64,000 nucleotides of DNA from Paenalicyclobacillus macrosporangiidus (GTDB lineage Bacteria; Bacillota; Bacilli; Alicyclobacillales; Alicyclobacillaceae): the NCBI RefSeq assembly GCF_900116805.1, contig NZ_FPBV01000008.1:62001-126000 (forward strand), written 5' to 3'. Each line of letters begins with the position of its first letter. Position 1 is the stretch's first letter. Below, in pieces: positions 1 to 9,428 of this stretch. Below the pieces are notes generated by a model. The model saw only the letters and a program-made list of their open reading frames with translations, ran no database searches and was not told the DNA's origin. The position numbers and the translations under genes are program-made.

Positions 1-2406
1 CCAAGCCGCCAGCACGCGCCCGACCAACGCGTCCACCTCGTCATCCGTCAACGTCCGATCCTGCGCGCGGCAGGTCAGGCGGATGGCGACGCTCTTCATG
101 CCCTCCGGCACACCCGAACCGGTGTACACGTCGAAGACCCGGATGTCCTCCAACAGGTTCTCGCCGCCCTCCCGGGCCGCTTCCCGCGCCGCGGCCAACA
201 GGGCGTCCGCCGGGACGTCGCGCCCCACCACCACGGCCAGGTCCCGCCGCGAGGCGGGATGCCGCGGCAGGGGCGTCACCAGCCACCGGTCGGACAGGCG
301 GGGCACCAGGAGATCGAGGTCAAACTCGGCGTAGACCGCCACATCCAGTTCGAACGCCGCCGCCGTCTCCGGATGCAGTTCCCCGAAGCTGCCGATGCGC
401 TCGCCGTCCAACCACACCTCGGCCGACCGGCCGGGGTGCAGCCACGGTGCGGACGCCGGCCGGAACTCCGCCTGGTCCAACCAACCGAAGGCGCCCAGCC
501 ACCCCTCCACGACGCCTTTGGCGTCGTAAAAATCGTACGCACGCGGCCGGTTCCAAACGTCCGCCTCGGTCACGCCGAACCACAACCCCGCCCACTGCGT
601 CCGCTCGCTGGGCTGTTCGTCAAGCGGCAACCGGGCCGGCAGGTATACGCGCGCGATCTCGAACACCCGCCCGCCCGCGACGTCTCGGGCCAGGTTGTAC
701 TGGGCTACCTGGGCCAGACTGGGCAGCAGGTGCGTGCGCAGGACCGACCGCTCCTCCGACATCGGCATGCGCAGCGAGATCATCTGACGGTACGGAGCAT
801 CTGGCCCGACGCGCAGCGCGTCGAGGGACCCCGGATGCGTCAGGGCGTAGGTGAACACCTCGGTCATCCCCATCCCGGTCAGGACCTCACGCGTCCGCTT
901 GCGCAGGCGTTGACTCGGGGTGCGCACCCCGGCTGTCGTGGCGCCAAAGGGCAGCGTCGACGGGATGGCCTCGTATCCGACGAGCCGCGCCACTTCTTCC
1001 GCCAGGTCCGCCTCCAGGGTGATGTCCGGGCGGCGCGTCGGCACCTCGATGCGCCACAGATCCGGTGACGATTCCTCGACCGTGAACCCGAGTCGGCGGA
1101 ATACGCCGCGCATGGTCTCGGCGGAGATGTCCGTGCCGAGCAGCCGGTTGCAGCGCGCCGGGGAGAATGCCACCGTATGCGGCTGTGACGGCTGGCCGCG
1201 CACGACTGACACCACGCCGCCCTCGCGACGGCCGCCGCCGAGTTCGCACAGGAGCTCCGCCGCGCGGAGGAGGGCGGCCCGGATGGCGACCGGATCGATC
1301 CCCTTTTCAAACCGCTGCTGCGCCTCCGACCGCAGCCCCAACCGCTGCCCGGTGCGCCGCACCGAAGCGGCGTCGAAGGCGGCCGATTCAATCACCACCT
1401 GGCGCGTCGCCGCGCTGACCTCGGAATTCTCGCCACCCATCACCCCGGCGATGCCGATGGCCCGTTCGGGATCCGCAATGACGATGGTGTCCTCTTTCAA
1501 TTCCCGTTCCTGCCCGTCCAGCGTGACCAGGCGTTCTCCCGGCCGCGCTTGCCTCACGACGATGTGGCCCCCGCGGACCTGCCCGAAGTCGAACGCGTGC
1601 AGGGGTTGCCCCCATTCCAACATCACGTAGTTCGTGACGTCGACCATCAGGTTGATGGGGCGGACGCCCATGGCGAGCAGCCGCATTTGCATCCACAGGG
1701 GCGACGGCTTCGGCGTGAGGCCCGTGATCACCTGGGCATCATAACGCGGGCAGCGCTCCGTCTCGAGGGTCACCCGCACGGGGGACGCACCGGATGCAGC
1801 CGGTTCCGCCGGCGATGGGAACCGCACCGGCCGATCGTACAGGGCCCCCACCTCGTACGCCAGCCCCCGCATCGACAGGCAATCGCTGCGATTGGGCGTG
1901 AGGCCAATCTCCAGCACGACGTCGTCCAGGTGCAAAAGCGTCACGACATCCGCGCCGACGGGTGCGTCGTCCGGGAGGAGGAACAGACCTTCGGTCTGCT
2001 CCTTGGGCAGCAGCTTCACCTCCAGGCCAATCTCCTGGGCGGAGCAGAGCATCCCGTTGGACTCCACGCCCCGGAGCTTGACCTTCCCGATGGAGCGGCC
2101 GCCCGGAAGCGTGGCTCCGGGCAGGGCGGTCGGCACCTTCTGTCCGGCCCGGACATTGGGGGCCCCGCAGACGATGGTGAGCGCCTCGCCCACCCCCGCG
2201 TCCACCGTGCACACCTTCAGACGGTCAGCGTTCGGGTGCGGCTCACAGGTCAACACCTGCCCCACGACCACGCCGCGCACCCCTTGGTTTCGTGGCGTCA
2301 CCGCCTCCACCTCCAAGCCCGCCGACGTCAACTTGTCCGCCAGCGCCTCGGGGGAGATGTCGCGGACATCCACGTACTCACACAGCCACTGATAGGACAA
2401 TTTCAT
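1..2406 (-). CDS. pheT: Phenylalanyl-tRNA synthetase beta subunit (3' end cut by the window edge)
   Basis: PheT pairs with PheS in the cytoplasmic (alpha-beta)2 enzyme that charges tRNA-Phe. The ATG at 2406 opens MKLSYQWLCEYVD, the standard bacterial PheT N terminus, followed by an EMAP-like tRNA-binding domain (about residues 40-150, with CEPHPNADRLKVC). The 802 codons in the window end inside the C-terminal ferredoxin-fold anticodon-binding domain (LTDDEVDALVGRVL), so only a few residues should be missing. The gene starts 54 nt after the pheS stop and has a GAGGTTC-type ribosome site, so it is surely co-transcribed with pheS under the upstream T-box. No frameshift was noticed. Confidence 0.95.
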   Translation of the reverse strand, partial: MKLSYQWLCEYVDVRDISPEALADKLTSAGLEVEAVTPRNQGVRGVVVGQVLTCEPHPNADRLKVCTVDAGVGEALTIVCGAPNVRAGQKVPTALPGATLPGGRSIGKVKLRGVESNGMLCSAQEIGLEVKLLPKEQTEGLFLLPDDAPVGADVVTLLHLDDVVLEIGLTPNRSDCLSMRGLAYEVGALYDRPVRFPSPAEPAASGASPVRVTLETERCPRYDAQVITGLTPKPSPLWMQMRLLAMGVRPINLMVDVTNYVMLEWGQPLHAFDFGQVRGGHIVVRQARPGERLVTLDGQERELKEDTIVIADPERAIGIAGVMGGENSEVSAATRQVVIESAAFDAASVRRTGQRLGLRSEAQQRFEKGIDPVAIRAALLRAAELLCELGGGRREGGVVSVVRGQPSQPHTVAFSPARCNRLLGTDISAETMRGVFRRLGFTVEESSPDLWRIEVPTRRPDITLEADLAEEVARLVGYEAIPSTLPFGATTAGVRTPSQRLRKRTREVLTGMGMTEVFTYALTHPGSLDALRVGPDAPYRQMISLRMPMSEERSVLRTHLLPSLAQVAQYNLARDVAGGRVFEIARVYLPARLPLDEQPSERTQWAGLWFGVTEADVWNRPRAYDFYDAKGVVEGWLGAFGWLDQAEFRPASAPWLHPGRSAEVWLDGERIGSFGELHPETAAAFELDVAVYAEFDLDLLVPRLSDRWLVTPLPRHPASRRDLAVVVGRDVPADALLAAAREAAREGGENLLEDIRVFDVYTGSGVPEGMKSVAIRLTCRAQDRTLTDDEVDALVGRVLAAW

Positions 2407-2460
2407 GCGAGAACCTCCTCACATCCTCACGCTCACGGCGTTCCTCACATCCCGCCACAC

Positions 2461-3513
2461 TCACACCGGGCGCGCGAATTGCCGGAGCAGGCGCAGATCG
2501 TTTTGGTACAGGTGCCGGATGTCCTCGATCCCGTATTTCAACATGGCGATGCGCTCCACACCCATGCCGAAGGCGAATCCGTTGAACCGGCGGCTGTCGT
2601 ACCCGGCCCCGTCGAGCACGTGAGGATGTACCATGCCCGCGCCGAGGATCTCAATCCAGCCCGTCTCCTTGCACACGCGGCACCCGGCGCCCCCGCAGTT
2701 GATGCAGAGAACGTCCACCTCGGCGCTCGGCTCCGTGAACGGAAAGAAGCTGGGCCGCAGCCGGACCGCCTGTTCCGGCCCGAACATGGCGCGTGCGAAC
2801 TGCTCGAGCACGCCTTTGAGATCGCTCATGCGGATGCCTTCGTCCACCACCAAACCTTCAATTTGGTTGAAGGCGTGCGAGTGCGTGGCGTCGTCCTCGT
2901 CGCGGCGGTAGACGCGCCCCGGCACAATCACCTTGACTGGTGCCTGGGGCCGCATCCGTTCCATCGTCCGCACCTGCATCGGCGAGGTGTGCGTCCGCAG
3001 AAGGAGCGTGTCGGTCAGGTAAAAGGTGTCCTGCATGTCCCGGGCGGGGTGATCCTGGGGCAGGTTGAGCTTCTCAAAGTTGTATTCGTCCGTCTCCACC
3101 TCGGGTCCCTCGGCGATGGAGAACCCCATCCCCAGGAAGATATCCTCCACTTCCTGAATGACCCGCACCGAGGGATGCAGGGCGCCTCGTTCTTGCCTTC
3201 GCCCCGGCAGCGTGACGTCGATCCGCTCGGACGCCAGGCGCTCGGCCAGCAACCGCTCGGACAGCGCGGTGCGCGCCGCCTCCCACGCCGCCTGCAGGCG
3301 CTCCCGGCAGCGGTTGACCACCTCGCCGGCCCGCGGCCGCTCCTCGGCGGGCAGCGTGCCCATCTGCCGCATCACCTGGGACAGGGCGCTCTTCTTCCCC
3401 AGATAGCGGACCCGCCACTCGTCCAGCGCGCGCGCGTCCTGCACCTGCCCCAAGGCGTCCTCCGCCTCCCGCTGCACCTGCAGGACGGCGGTTTCCAATT
3501 CCTTGACGTCCAC
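2461..3513 (-). CDS. pheS: Phenylalanyl-tRNA synthetase alpha subunit
   Basis: Catalytic class II subunit of PheRS, 350 aa, close to the usual length. It has an N-terminal coiled-coil tRNA-binding region (about 1-85), motif 2 ([19 protein letters not shown]), and motif 3 ([14 protein letters not shown]) near the C terminus. A four-cysteine insertion ([12 protein letters not shown]) is present, as in many Firmicutes. I chose GTG at 3513 (VDVKELETA), because AAGGGGGT lies 7 nt upstream. The frame stays open to 3720, but that extension is the T-box leader RNA, not protein. First gene of the pheST operon. Confidence 0.95.
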   Translation of the reverse strand: MDVKELETAVLQVQREAEDALGQVQDARALDEWRVRYLGKKSALSQVMRQMGTLPAEERPRAGEVVNRCRERLQAAWEAARTALSERLLAERLASERIDVTLPGRRQERGALHPSVRVIQEVEDIFLGMGFSIAEGPEVETDEYNFEKLNLPQDHPARDMQDTFYLTDTLLLRTHTSPMQVRTMERMRPQAPVKVIVPGRVYRRDEDDATHSHAFNQIEGLVVDEGIRMSDLKGVLEQFARAMFGPEQAVRLRPSFFPFTEPSAEVDVLCINCGGAGCRVCKETGWIEILGAGMVHPHVLDGAGYDSRRFNGFAFGMGVERIAMLKYGIEDIRHLYQNDLRLLRQFARPV

Positions 3514-3574
3514 AGTCCGACCCCCTTGTGACCTTGCACCGGCCGGAACCCGGCGCGCAACCCGCCGCCCGGGT

Positions 3575-3886
3575 TCCCCGGAGATGAAAATGAATGAGCA
3601 GCCCGCCCTCAAGGGACGAACTGCTCCGTGGTACCACCCTTGTTGATGACCCTCCGCGCCCGTGCGGATGATCATCCACTCCATGGTGCGTAACGTGCAC
3701 CGGACGGCGCCGCCTACCAACAGGTGTCCCGCCTTCAGCCGCGCAGCTCCAGGGTGAACTTCACGACCATCCCGCCTGCCCCGCTCTCAGTCGCGGCTGG
3801 GCTCCCTGTGAGGGGAACGGCCGTTACTCTCCCTTTCCTCGCCGTTGTCCAATCCGAATCCTTCCGGGCGCGAAGGCCGCCGGTCT
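3575..3886 (-). ncRNA. T-box riboswitch, tRNA-Phe specific, controlling pheST
   Basis: The leader between the promoter and pheS holds the T-box core AGGGTGGTACCACGG at 3626-3640. Next comes a terminator hairpin (GAGCAG/CTGCTC arms at 3621-3626 and 3596-3601) ending in a T-rich tract near 3585. A stem I specifier loop reads GTGAAG-TTC-ACC, placing the Phe codon UUC at 3756-3758. Uncharged tRNA-Phe should bind the specifier and T-box bulge, stabilise the antiterminator and allow pheST transcription. The 5' limit is set from the promoter and is approximate. Confidence 0.93.
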
Positions 3887-3892
3887 ATGCGA

Positions 3893-3922
3893 AGTATAAT
3901 GGAACCCGGCCTCCGTTCGCAA
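3893..3922 (-). promoter_or_regulatory. SigA-type promoter of the pheST T-box transcript
   Basis: On the minus strand a -35 TTGCGA (3917-3922) and a -10 TATACT (3893-3898) are separated by 18 bp. Start is expected near 3886, just before the T-box stem I. Confidence 0.7.
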
Positions 3923-4138
3923 CCACTTGTCCAAGAAATCCAGCGGACCCTTCATAACCCTCTGTCTTTTATCCGCAAAACAGCATATGATATGAGCAAA
4001 CGGGTCGCTCCTGTCAGTGCCAGGTGCAGTCGTTCTGTCAGACTATTCCGTCTTAATTCCCGGCGTGGGCGCGGGCCGGCGGAACCCGCCCGCCGCATCC
4101 GGCGCCCAGCGGACCAAAAAAAGGCTGGTGTGGCGTGT

Positions 4139-4600
4139 ATGATTCTCCAAATGCTGCGCGACCTCCTCATCGACTACGCACTGGATCACCGCGACAGGGA
4201 GCTGTTCATGCGCCTGACGTCCGCCGACTGGGAGCAATTTGTCGTCCAACCCGTGGAGTCGGTCGACCAAGCCCCCGTCCTGGTGATGCACGATCGCGAC
4301 ACGAAGACGGTCGTCAAGCTGCAGCTGCCCGATTGCCCGCAGCCGACCGTGTTCGCGGTACCGGAGGACGAGTGGGACAGCAACGGATGGCGGGACCCGT
4401 ACGGGCTGACGTTTTACGACCGGCTGCGCAGCGCCGGCTTTCGGTTTAAGAGCGAGTGGCGTGCTGTCGATGCGGGCGACTGGCAGGCTATCCAACGCAG
4501 CTGCCGCATCGTCCATCCGATGGACTTGGCCATCGCGCACCCGTCCAAGACGTTGCGCGTCCAGTCTTCCCAGCGCCGCTTCACCAGCAACACGCCCTGA
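4139..4600 (+). CDS. IDEAL-domain protein of unknown function
   Basis: A 153-aa soluble protein. Residues 7-25 (RDLLIDYALDHRDRELFMR) resemble the IDEAL domain, a short helical motif found in small Firmicute proteins such as YpiB and ComK/MecA-interacting proteins. The remainder is rich in Trp, Asp and Arg and was not recognised. ATG at 4139 is chosen; the frame is open back to 3845, but that part overlaps the divergent pheS promoter and has a low-complexity arginine-rich translation. No convincing ribosome site is visible, so the start is uncertain. It is isolated and convergent with the binding-protein gene at 4705. Confidence 0.6.
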   Translation: MILQMLRDLLIDYALDHRDRELFMRLTSADWEQFVVQPVESVDQAPVLVMHDRDTKTVVKLQLPDCPQPTVFAVPEDEWDSNGWRDPYGLTFYDRLRSAGFRFKSEWRAVDAGDWQAIQRSCRIVHPMDLAIAHPSKTLRVQSSQRRFTSNTP

Positions 4601-4627
4601 TGACTCCTATCCGCCCGCCATGACGGA

Positions 4628-4663
4628 GGGCCGCCGTTCTCCCCCACCGGGAAACGGCGGCCC
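4628..4663. terminator. Bidirectional hairpin between convergent genes
   Basis: Perfect 11-bp stem GGGCCGCCGTT / AACGGCGGCCC with a 14-nt loop, lying between genes ending at 4600 (+) and 4705 (-). There is no strong T-tract, so efficiency is uncertain. Confidence 0.6.
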
Positions 4664-4704
4664 TTGTGATCCTCCCGCAAGCGCCACGGCGTTCCATGTG
4701 CGGT

Positions 4705-6339
4705 TTAACCCTGGATGTCGACGTTCAATAGCGAATCCGAGCCGGTGGGAGACGGAACGAATCCGGTGACCTTCTTGCTGGCCGCCAGCGGCGGTGTCGA
4801 GTGATCCAACGGTACCCACGGCGCCTCTTTATAGATGATCTGTTCTGCCTGCTGATAGAGCTGCGCCCGTTTCTGTTGGTCGGTCTCCTTCTGCGCTTGC
4901 GTCAGCAGCTGGTGGACCTGCGGGTTGACATAGAACGCCACGTTCTGCGCAGGCGCCTTGGCGTTATCCGAGTCGAGCAGGACGTACAGGAAGTCGTCCG
5001 GATCGCCGTTGTCACCATTCCACCCCAACAGACACATGGTGTGTTCTCCGTTCGCGGTCTTCTTCAGATAAGTCGCCCAGTCGTATGTCACAATCCTGGC
5101 ATCGATGCCGATCTTCTTCAGGTCCGCCTGAATCGCGGCGGCGATCTTCGGCGGATCCGGCATGTACGGGCGCGCCACGGGCATCACCCACAGCTCCGTT
5201 TGGAACCCGTTCGGGTATCCGGCCTCCGCCAGGAGTTGCTTGGCCTTTTCGATGTCGACGGGATAGCTCTGGATGGACGGGTCGTTCCCCCACATCGTCG
5301 GGGGCAGCGGCGTCGCCGCCGGTTCCGCCAAGCCGTTGAAATAGGCGTCGACAATGGCCTTCTTGTCGATGGCCATGTTGATGGCTTGGCGCACTCGGAC
5401 GTCGTTGAACGGCTTCTTCTGCGTGTTGAACGCCAAGTACCCGACGTTGTTGCTCGGGCGCAGGAACAACTGCAGGTTCGGATCCGACTTGATGGTCTGC
5501 ACGTCGGCCGGGTTCACGCCGTCGATGATGTCCAGCTCGCCCGACTGCAACGCGTTGAGACGCGCCTTGTTGTCCTGGATCACTTGGAACACGACCTGAT
5601 CCAGGTGCGGCAGGCCGTTTTGCCAATAATTCGAGTTTTTCTTCAGCACAATCTTGTCATTCTGCGTCCAGCTCACGAAGGTGAACGGTCCCGTCCCGAC
5701 GGGATTGCGCGAGATGTCTCCCTGGTGGTCTTGAATGTCTTTCGGAGAGGCGATCGCGAAGCATGGCATGGCCATATCCGCCAAGAACGGCGCGAACGGA
5801 TGCTTGAGATCCACCTCGACCGTGTAATCATCGACCTTCTTCACGTCCTGGAGGACGAGGCCGGGATCGCCCTTGAATCCGCCGAACATCGATGCAAAAT
5901 ACTCGAAGTCGCCTTTGTGGTACGGATTCGATTTGTCCATCCAGCGGTTGAAGTTGAACACCACGGCGTCCGCGTTGAAATCGGTACCGTCTTGGAATTT
6001 GACGCCTTGGCGCAGATGGAACGTCCACTTGAGCCCGTCGCTGGAAGTGGTCCAGTCCGTCGCCAGGCCCGGCACGATGTCGAACGTCCCCGGTTTGTAG
6101 TTCACCAGCGTCTCATAGATCTGCTCGGTGACGCGGAACGATTCCCCGTCCGTCACATCGGCGGGATCCAGTTTGACGCTGTCCCCGCCCCGTCCGAACA
6201 CCAGCGTTTTCCCCGCGGAGGCGGTGCCGCCACCGGCGTTGGACGCCGCATTGGTGCTCGCGGGGGTTCCCCCGCATCCGGCCAACAGGAACAACAGCGC
6301 GGCCGCTGCCCCTCCTGCCGCGTACCATCGAGTGCCCAC
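4705..6339 (-). CDS. ABC transporter substrate-binding lipoprotein, family 5 (peptide type), copy 1
   Basis: Extracellular DppA/OppA-type binding protein, 544 aa. The signal peptide ends in a lipobox (LLAGC, Cys about residue 22), so it should be lipid-anchored outside the membrane. The family 5 core is clear, with the YETLVNY and WTFHLRQGVKFQDGT motifs. The GTG start at 6339 follows AGGGGGAA by 7 nt. It is the last gene of the peptide operon, 161 nt after dppC. It is strongly similar throughout to the binding protein at 11766-13397 (shared stretches such as FGRGGDSV and GEHTMCLLGW), so the two are paralogues from duplication. The ligand is not predictable beyond short peptides or N-acyl amino acids. 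Confidence 0.9.
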   Translation of the reverse strand: MGTRWYAAGGAAAALLFLLAGCGGTPASTNAASNAGGGTASAGKTLVFGRGGDSVKLDPADVTDGESFRVTEQIYETLVNYKPGTFDIVPGLATDWTTSSDGLKWTFHLRQGVKFQDGTDFNADAVVFNFNRWMDKSNPYHKGDFEYFASMFGGFKGDPGLVLQDVKKVDDYTVEVDLKHPFAPFLADMAMPCFAIASPKDIQDHQGDISRNPVGTGPFTFVSWTQNDKIVLKKNSNYWQNGLPHLDQVVFQVIQDNKARLNALQSGELDIIDGVNPADVQTIKSDPNLQLFLRPSNNVGYLAFNTQKKPFNDVRVRQAINMAIDKKAIVDAYFNGLAEPAATPLPPTMWGNDPSIQSYPVDIEKAKQLLAEAGYPNGFQTELWVMPVARPYMPDPPKIAAAIQADLKKIGIDARIVTYDWATYLKKTANGEHTMCLLGWNGDNGDPDDFLYVLLDSDNAKAPAQNVAFYVNPQVHQLLTQAQKETDQQKRAQLYQQAEQIIYKEAPWVPLDHSTPPLAASKKVTGFVPSPTGSDSLLNVDIQG

Positions 6340-6500
6340 GCATCTTCCCCCTCTTCGCCTTGGTTTGTAATCTCTGAAATCAAAATAGAATAGATATGTT
6401 CAGTATACTTAGGGTGTCGTGGACCCGTCAATCCGGCCGGCCGGTTGGCCGACGCCCGCCCGGGGCGCCGGCCCAGCCTCCTGCCCGCGCGCACGCGCGG

Positions 6501-7400
6501 TCACTTCATCTTCGGATCCAGCGCGTCGCGCAGGCCATCCCCGAACAGATTGAAGCCGAGCACGCTGAGGGCGATGGCAATGCCAGGGGCCGCGACAATC
6601 CAGGGGGCATTCGAGATGTAATCCTTCGCGTCGGACAGCATTTTCCCCCATTCCGGGCTCGGGGGCTGTGCACCCAGACCGAGAAATCCGAGCGCCGCCG
6701 CATCGAGGATGGCGGTGCCGATGCCGAGCGTCGCCTGCACAATCAGGGGCGCCCAACTGTTGGGCAGCACATGGCGAAACAGCAGCCGCGCATTGGACAT
6801 CCCCAGGGCGCGGCAGGCCAACACGTACTCCTCCTGCTTGACGCTCAACACCCGGGATCGAATCAATCGCCCGTAGGTCGGCACGTTGATGATGGCGACG
6901 GCCAGGAGGGCATTGAACAGCCCCGGGCCGAGGATGGCGACGATGGCGATGGCCAACAGGATGCTCGGAAAGGCCAGCATCACATCGAAGACGCGCGAGA
7001 TCAACACATCCGCCCAACCGCCGAAAAACCCTGCCACGAGGCCGAGCAGCGCCCCGACAATCAGCGAGGAGACCACCGAGAAAAACCCGATGGTCAGCGA
7101 GATCCGCGCCCCGTACAGGAGACGGGAGAGTTCGTCGCGGCCAGCCTCGTCCGTCCCCAGCCAGTGCTGCGCGGAAGCAGGCTGCAGGTGATGACTCAGA
7201 TCTTGAGCCGTCGGATCGTACGGCGCGAGGACGGGCGCCAACAGGCCAATCACGATGAAGAGCGCGACCAGGCTCCCGCCCACCATCGCGGCCCGCTGCC
7301 GCTTCAGGCGCTTCCACGCGTCCACCCAGACGGAGCGCTTCGGCGGTGTGCGCAGGACCGCCTCGACCGGAACGTCCGCCGTTTGTCCGTTTGCGTTCAT
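6501..7400 (-). CDS. dppC: Dipeptide-type ABC transporter permease, DppC family
   Basis: Inner-membrane permease of 299 aa with the N-terminal region of the family (RAAMVGGSLVALFIVIGLLAP) and six predicted membrane segments. The EAA loop that contacts the ATPases reads CRALGMSNARLLFRHVLPN. ATG at 7400 (MNANGQTADV) has GGGAGGG 5 nt upstream; the frame extends to 7463 but that overlaps dppB. It lies 13 nt after dppB and must pair with it in the channel. Confidence 0.93.
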   Translation of the reverse strand: MNANGQTADVPVEAVLRTPPKRSVWVDAWKRLKRQRAAMVGGSLVALFIVIGLLAPVLAPYDPTAQDLSHHLQPASAQHWLGTDEAGRDELSRLLYGARISLTIGFFSVVSSLIVGALLGLVAGFFGGWADVLISRVFDVMLAFPSILLAIAIVAILGPGLFNALLAVAIINVPTYGRLIRSRVLSVKQEEYVLACRALGMSNARLLFRHVLPNSWAPLIVQATLGIGTAILDAAALGFLGLGAQPPSPEWGKMLSDAKDYISNAPWIVAAPGIAIALSVLGFNLFGDGLRDALDPKMK

Positions 7401-7413
7401 AACGTCCCTCCCG

Positions 7414-8424
7414 TCACTTGTACTGGATCCGCGGATCGAAATAGGCGTACAAGAGATCGACAATCAGGTTGACCACAATGAAGATGACCGACAGCACGAG
7501 GATCCCGGACTGAATGACGGGATAATCGCGCGCGCCGATCCCGTTGTACAGGTACAGCCCGACACCGGGCCATCCGAAGATGGTCTCCGTCAACACCGCG
7601 CCGCCCAAGAGCGACCCCAACTGGATACCGATCACGGTCAGCACCGGCGCGAACGAGTTCTTCAACGCGTGTTTGTAGATCACCCAGAAGTCCGCCAATC
7701 CCTTGGCCCGCGCCGTGCGCACGTAGTCATGTTTGAGCACCTCGAGCATGCTGGAACGGGTCATCCGGGCGATGACCGCCATCGGAATGGTCCCCAGCGC
7801 GATGCCCGGCAGGATGAGGTGCTGCACGACGGTCCAAAACTGATGGGCGTTCCCGGCGAGCAGGGTGTCAATCAGATAGAAGTGGGTGACCTCCGTCACC
7901 GGATCGCGCGGGTCCGCCCGCCCAATCACCGGCAGCCAGTGCAGTTTCAGCCCGAACAACCACTGTTCCATCAGGCCCAGCCAGAAGATGGGGACCGACA
8001 CGCCGACCAGCGCGATGACCATCGCCACATAGTCGAACCACGTGTTGCGCTTCCAGGCCGACAGAATGCCGGCGTTGACGCCGACGACGATGGCGAACAC
8101 CATGCTGAACAGGGTGAGCTCCGCCGTCGCCGCCAGATGCGGGAACATCTCCGAAGCGATGGGTTGTTGCGTCACCAGGGACTTCCCGAGGTCACCGTGC
8201 AGGAGCTGCGCGAGAAACATCAGGTACTGCTGGTACAGCGGCTTGTCCAGTCCGAGGTTGTGGCGCAGGTCCGCGACCGTCTGCGGATCCGCCTGCTGCC
8301 CCAGGATCACCTGTGCGGGATCGCCCGGGATCAGGTGGATGATGGCGAACACCACGATGGACACCCCGAACAGCACCGGGATCAGTTGCAAGATGCGGCG
8401 AATCGCGTACTGAAGCACGTCCAT
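7414..8424 (-). CDS. dppB: Dipeptide-type ABC transporter permease, DppB family
   Basis: Inner-membrane permease of 336 aa. The family signature is HLIPGDPAQVILG near residue 30. The EAA loop reads RTARAKGLADFWVIYKHALK, and the C-terminal membrane segments end in FDPRIQYK. ATG at 8424 (MDVLQYAIRRIL) follows a GGGGAGG ribosome site. An insert of about 20 residues after the third membrane segment (GRADPRDPVTEVTHFYLID) occurs in some homologues. It is in operon with dppF upstream (31 nt gap) and dppC downstream. Confidence 0.93.
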   Translation of the reverse strand: MDVLQYAIRRILQLIPVLFGVSIVVFAIIHLIPGDPAQVILGQQADPQTVADLRHNLGLDKPLYQQYLMFLAQLLHGDLGKSLVTQQPIASEMFPHLAATAELTLFSMVFAIVVGVNAGILSAWKRNTWFDYVAMVIALVGVSVPIFWLGLMEQWLFGLKLHWLPVIGRADPRDPVTEVTHFYLIDTLLAGNAHQFWTVVQHLILPGIALGTIPMAVIARMTRSSMLEVLKHDYVRTARAKGLADFWVIYKHALKNSFAPVLTVIGIQLGSLLGGAVLTETIFGWPGVGLYLYNGIGARDYPVIQSGILVLSVIFIVVNLIVDLLYAYFDPRIQYK

Positions 8425-8455
8425 CCTCCCCCCTTTTCCAATCCGCGTGTCCGCT

Positions 8456-9424
8456 TCACGCGTGCAGATGGCAGGCGACAAAACGGCCCGGCGCCACCTG
8501 TTTCCACTCCGGTCGGACCGTCTTGCAGACGTCCATCGCGTGCGGGCAGCGCGGGTGAAACGCGCAACCGGACGGCGGATTGGACGCGCTCGGCACGTCC
8601 CCCTTCAACACGATGCGCTCCCGCTTCGCCTCCGGGTCCGGCACCGGAACCGCAGACAGCAAGGCCTGCGTGTATGGGTGCAGGGGCTCATCGTACACGG
8701 ATTCGCTCGGCCCCAGTTCGACCAACCGCCCCAGGTACATCACGCCGATGCGGGTGCTGATGTGGCGCACCACGCTCAGATCGTGAGCGATGAAGAGATA
8801 AGTCAACTGAAACTGCTCCTGCAGGTCCTGCATCAGATTCAACACCTGCGACTGGATGCTCACGTCCAGGGCGGAGACCGGTTCGTCGGCGACAATCAGT
8901 TTCGGATGCAGCGCCAGGGCGCGGGCGATCCCGATGCGCTGCCGCTGTCCCCCGCTGAATTCGTGCGCGTAGCGGTGCATGTGGTAGGCGCCCAGGCCGA
9001 CCACCTCGAGCAGCTCCTGCACCCGCCGGCGGCGCTCGGCGCGGTCCTCGACGCCGTGCACCAAGAGAGGCTCCTCCAAGATCTGTCCCACGGTCATGCG
9101 CGGGTCGAGCGACGCATACGGGTCCTGAAAGATGATCTGCAGATGCCGCCGCATCGGGCGCATCTCGCGTTCATCCAGGCGGAGCAGGTTTTTGCCCTGA
9201 AACCACACCTCTCCGCCCGTCGGCTGGGTCAGGCGCAAAATCGACCGGCCGGTGGTCGACTTTCCGCTACCGCTCTCCCCGACCAGGCCGAGCGTCTCTC
9301 CGTCCTCAATCGTGAACGATACGCCGTCGACCGCCCGGACATACCCGGTCACCCGCTGCAGGATGCCTGAACGGATGGGGTAGTACGTCTTCAGGTCTTT
9401 GACCTCGAGCAACACCTCGCCCAT
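8456..9424 (-). CDS. dppF: Peptide ABC transporter ATPase, DppF/OppF family
   Basis: Cytoplasmic ATPase of 322 aa. It has Walker [10 protein letters not shown] (about 48-56), Q-loop [11 protein letters not shown], signature [15 protein letters not shown], Walker [13 protein letters not shown] and H-loop AHDLSVV. The C-terminal oligopeptide/dipeptide ABC domain carries Cys in [15 protein letters not shown], a feature of Opp/Dpp ATPases, many of which bind an iron-sulfur cluster there. ATG at 9424 lies 4 nt after the dppD stop, implying translational coupling. It probably also serves the ATPase-less transporter at 20-24 kb (inference). Confidence 0.94.
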   Translation of the reverse strand: MGEVLLEVKDLKTYYPIRSGILQRVTGYVRAVDGVSFTIEDGETLGLVGESGSGKSTTGRSILRLTQPTGGEVWFQGKNLLRLDEREMRPMRRHLQIIFQDPYASLDPRMTVGQILEEPLLVHGVEDRAERRRRVQELLEVVGLGAYHMHRYAHEFSGGQRQRIGIARALALHPKLIVADEPVSALDVSIQSQVLNLMQDLQEQFQLTYLFIAHDLSVVRHISTRIGVMYLGRLVELGPSESVYDEPLHPYTQALLSAVPVPDPEAKRERIVLKGDVPSASNPPSGCAFHPRCPHAMDVCKTVRPEWKQVAPGRFVACHLHA

Positions 9425-9428
9425 GGCA

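Noticed and set aside
1549-3531. Very long plus-strand open frame over pheT/pheS
   Set aside because: Antisense shadow caused by high GC and few stops. The minus-strand proteins are clear PheT and PheS, and the plus translation is His/Arg-rich with no recognisable domain.
3514-3720. N-terminal extension of PheS
   Set aside because: The extension would translate the T-box core and terminator; GTG at 3513 has the ribosome site and the family N terminus.
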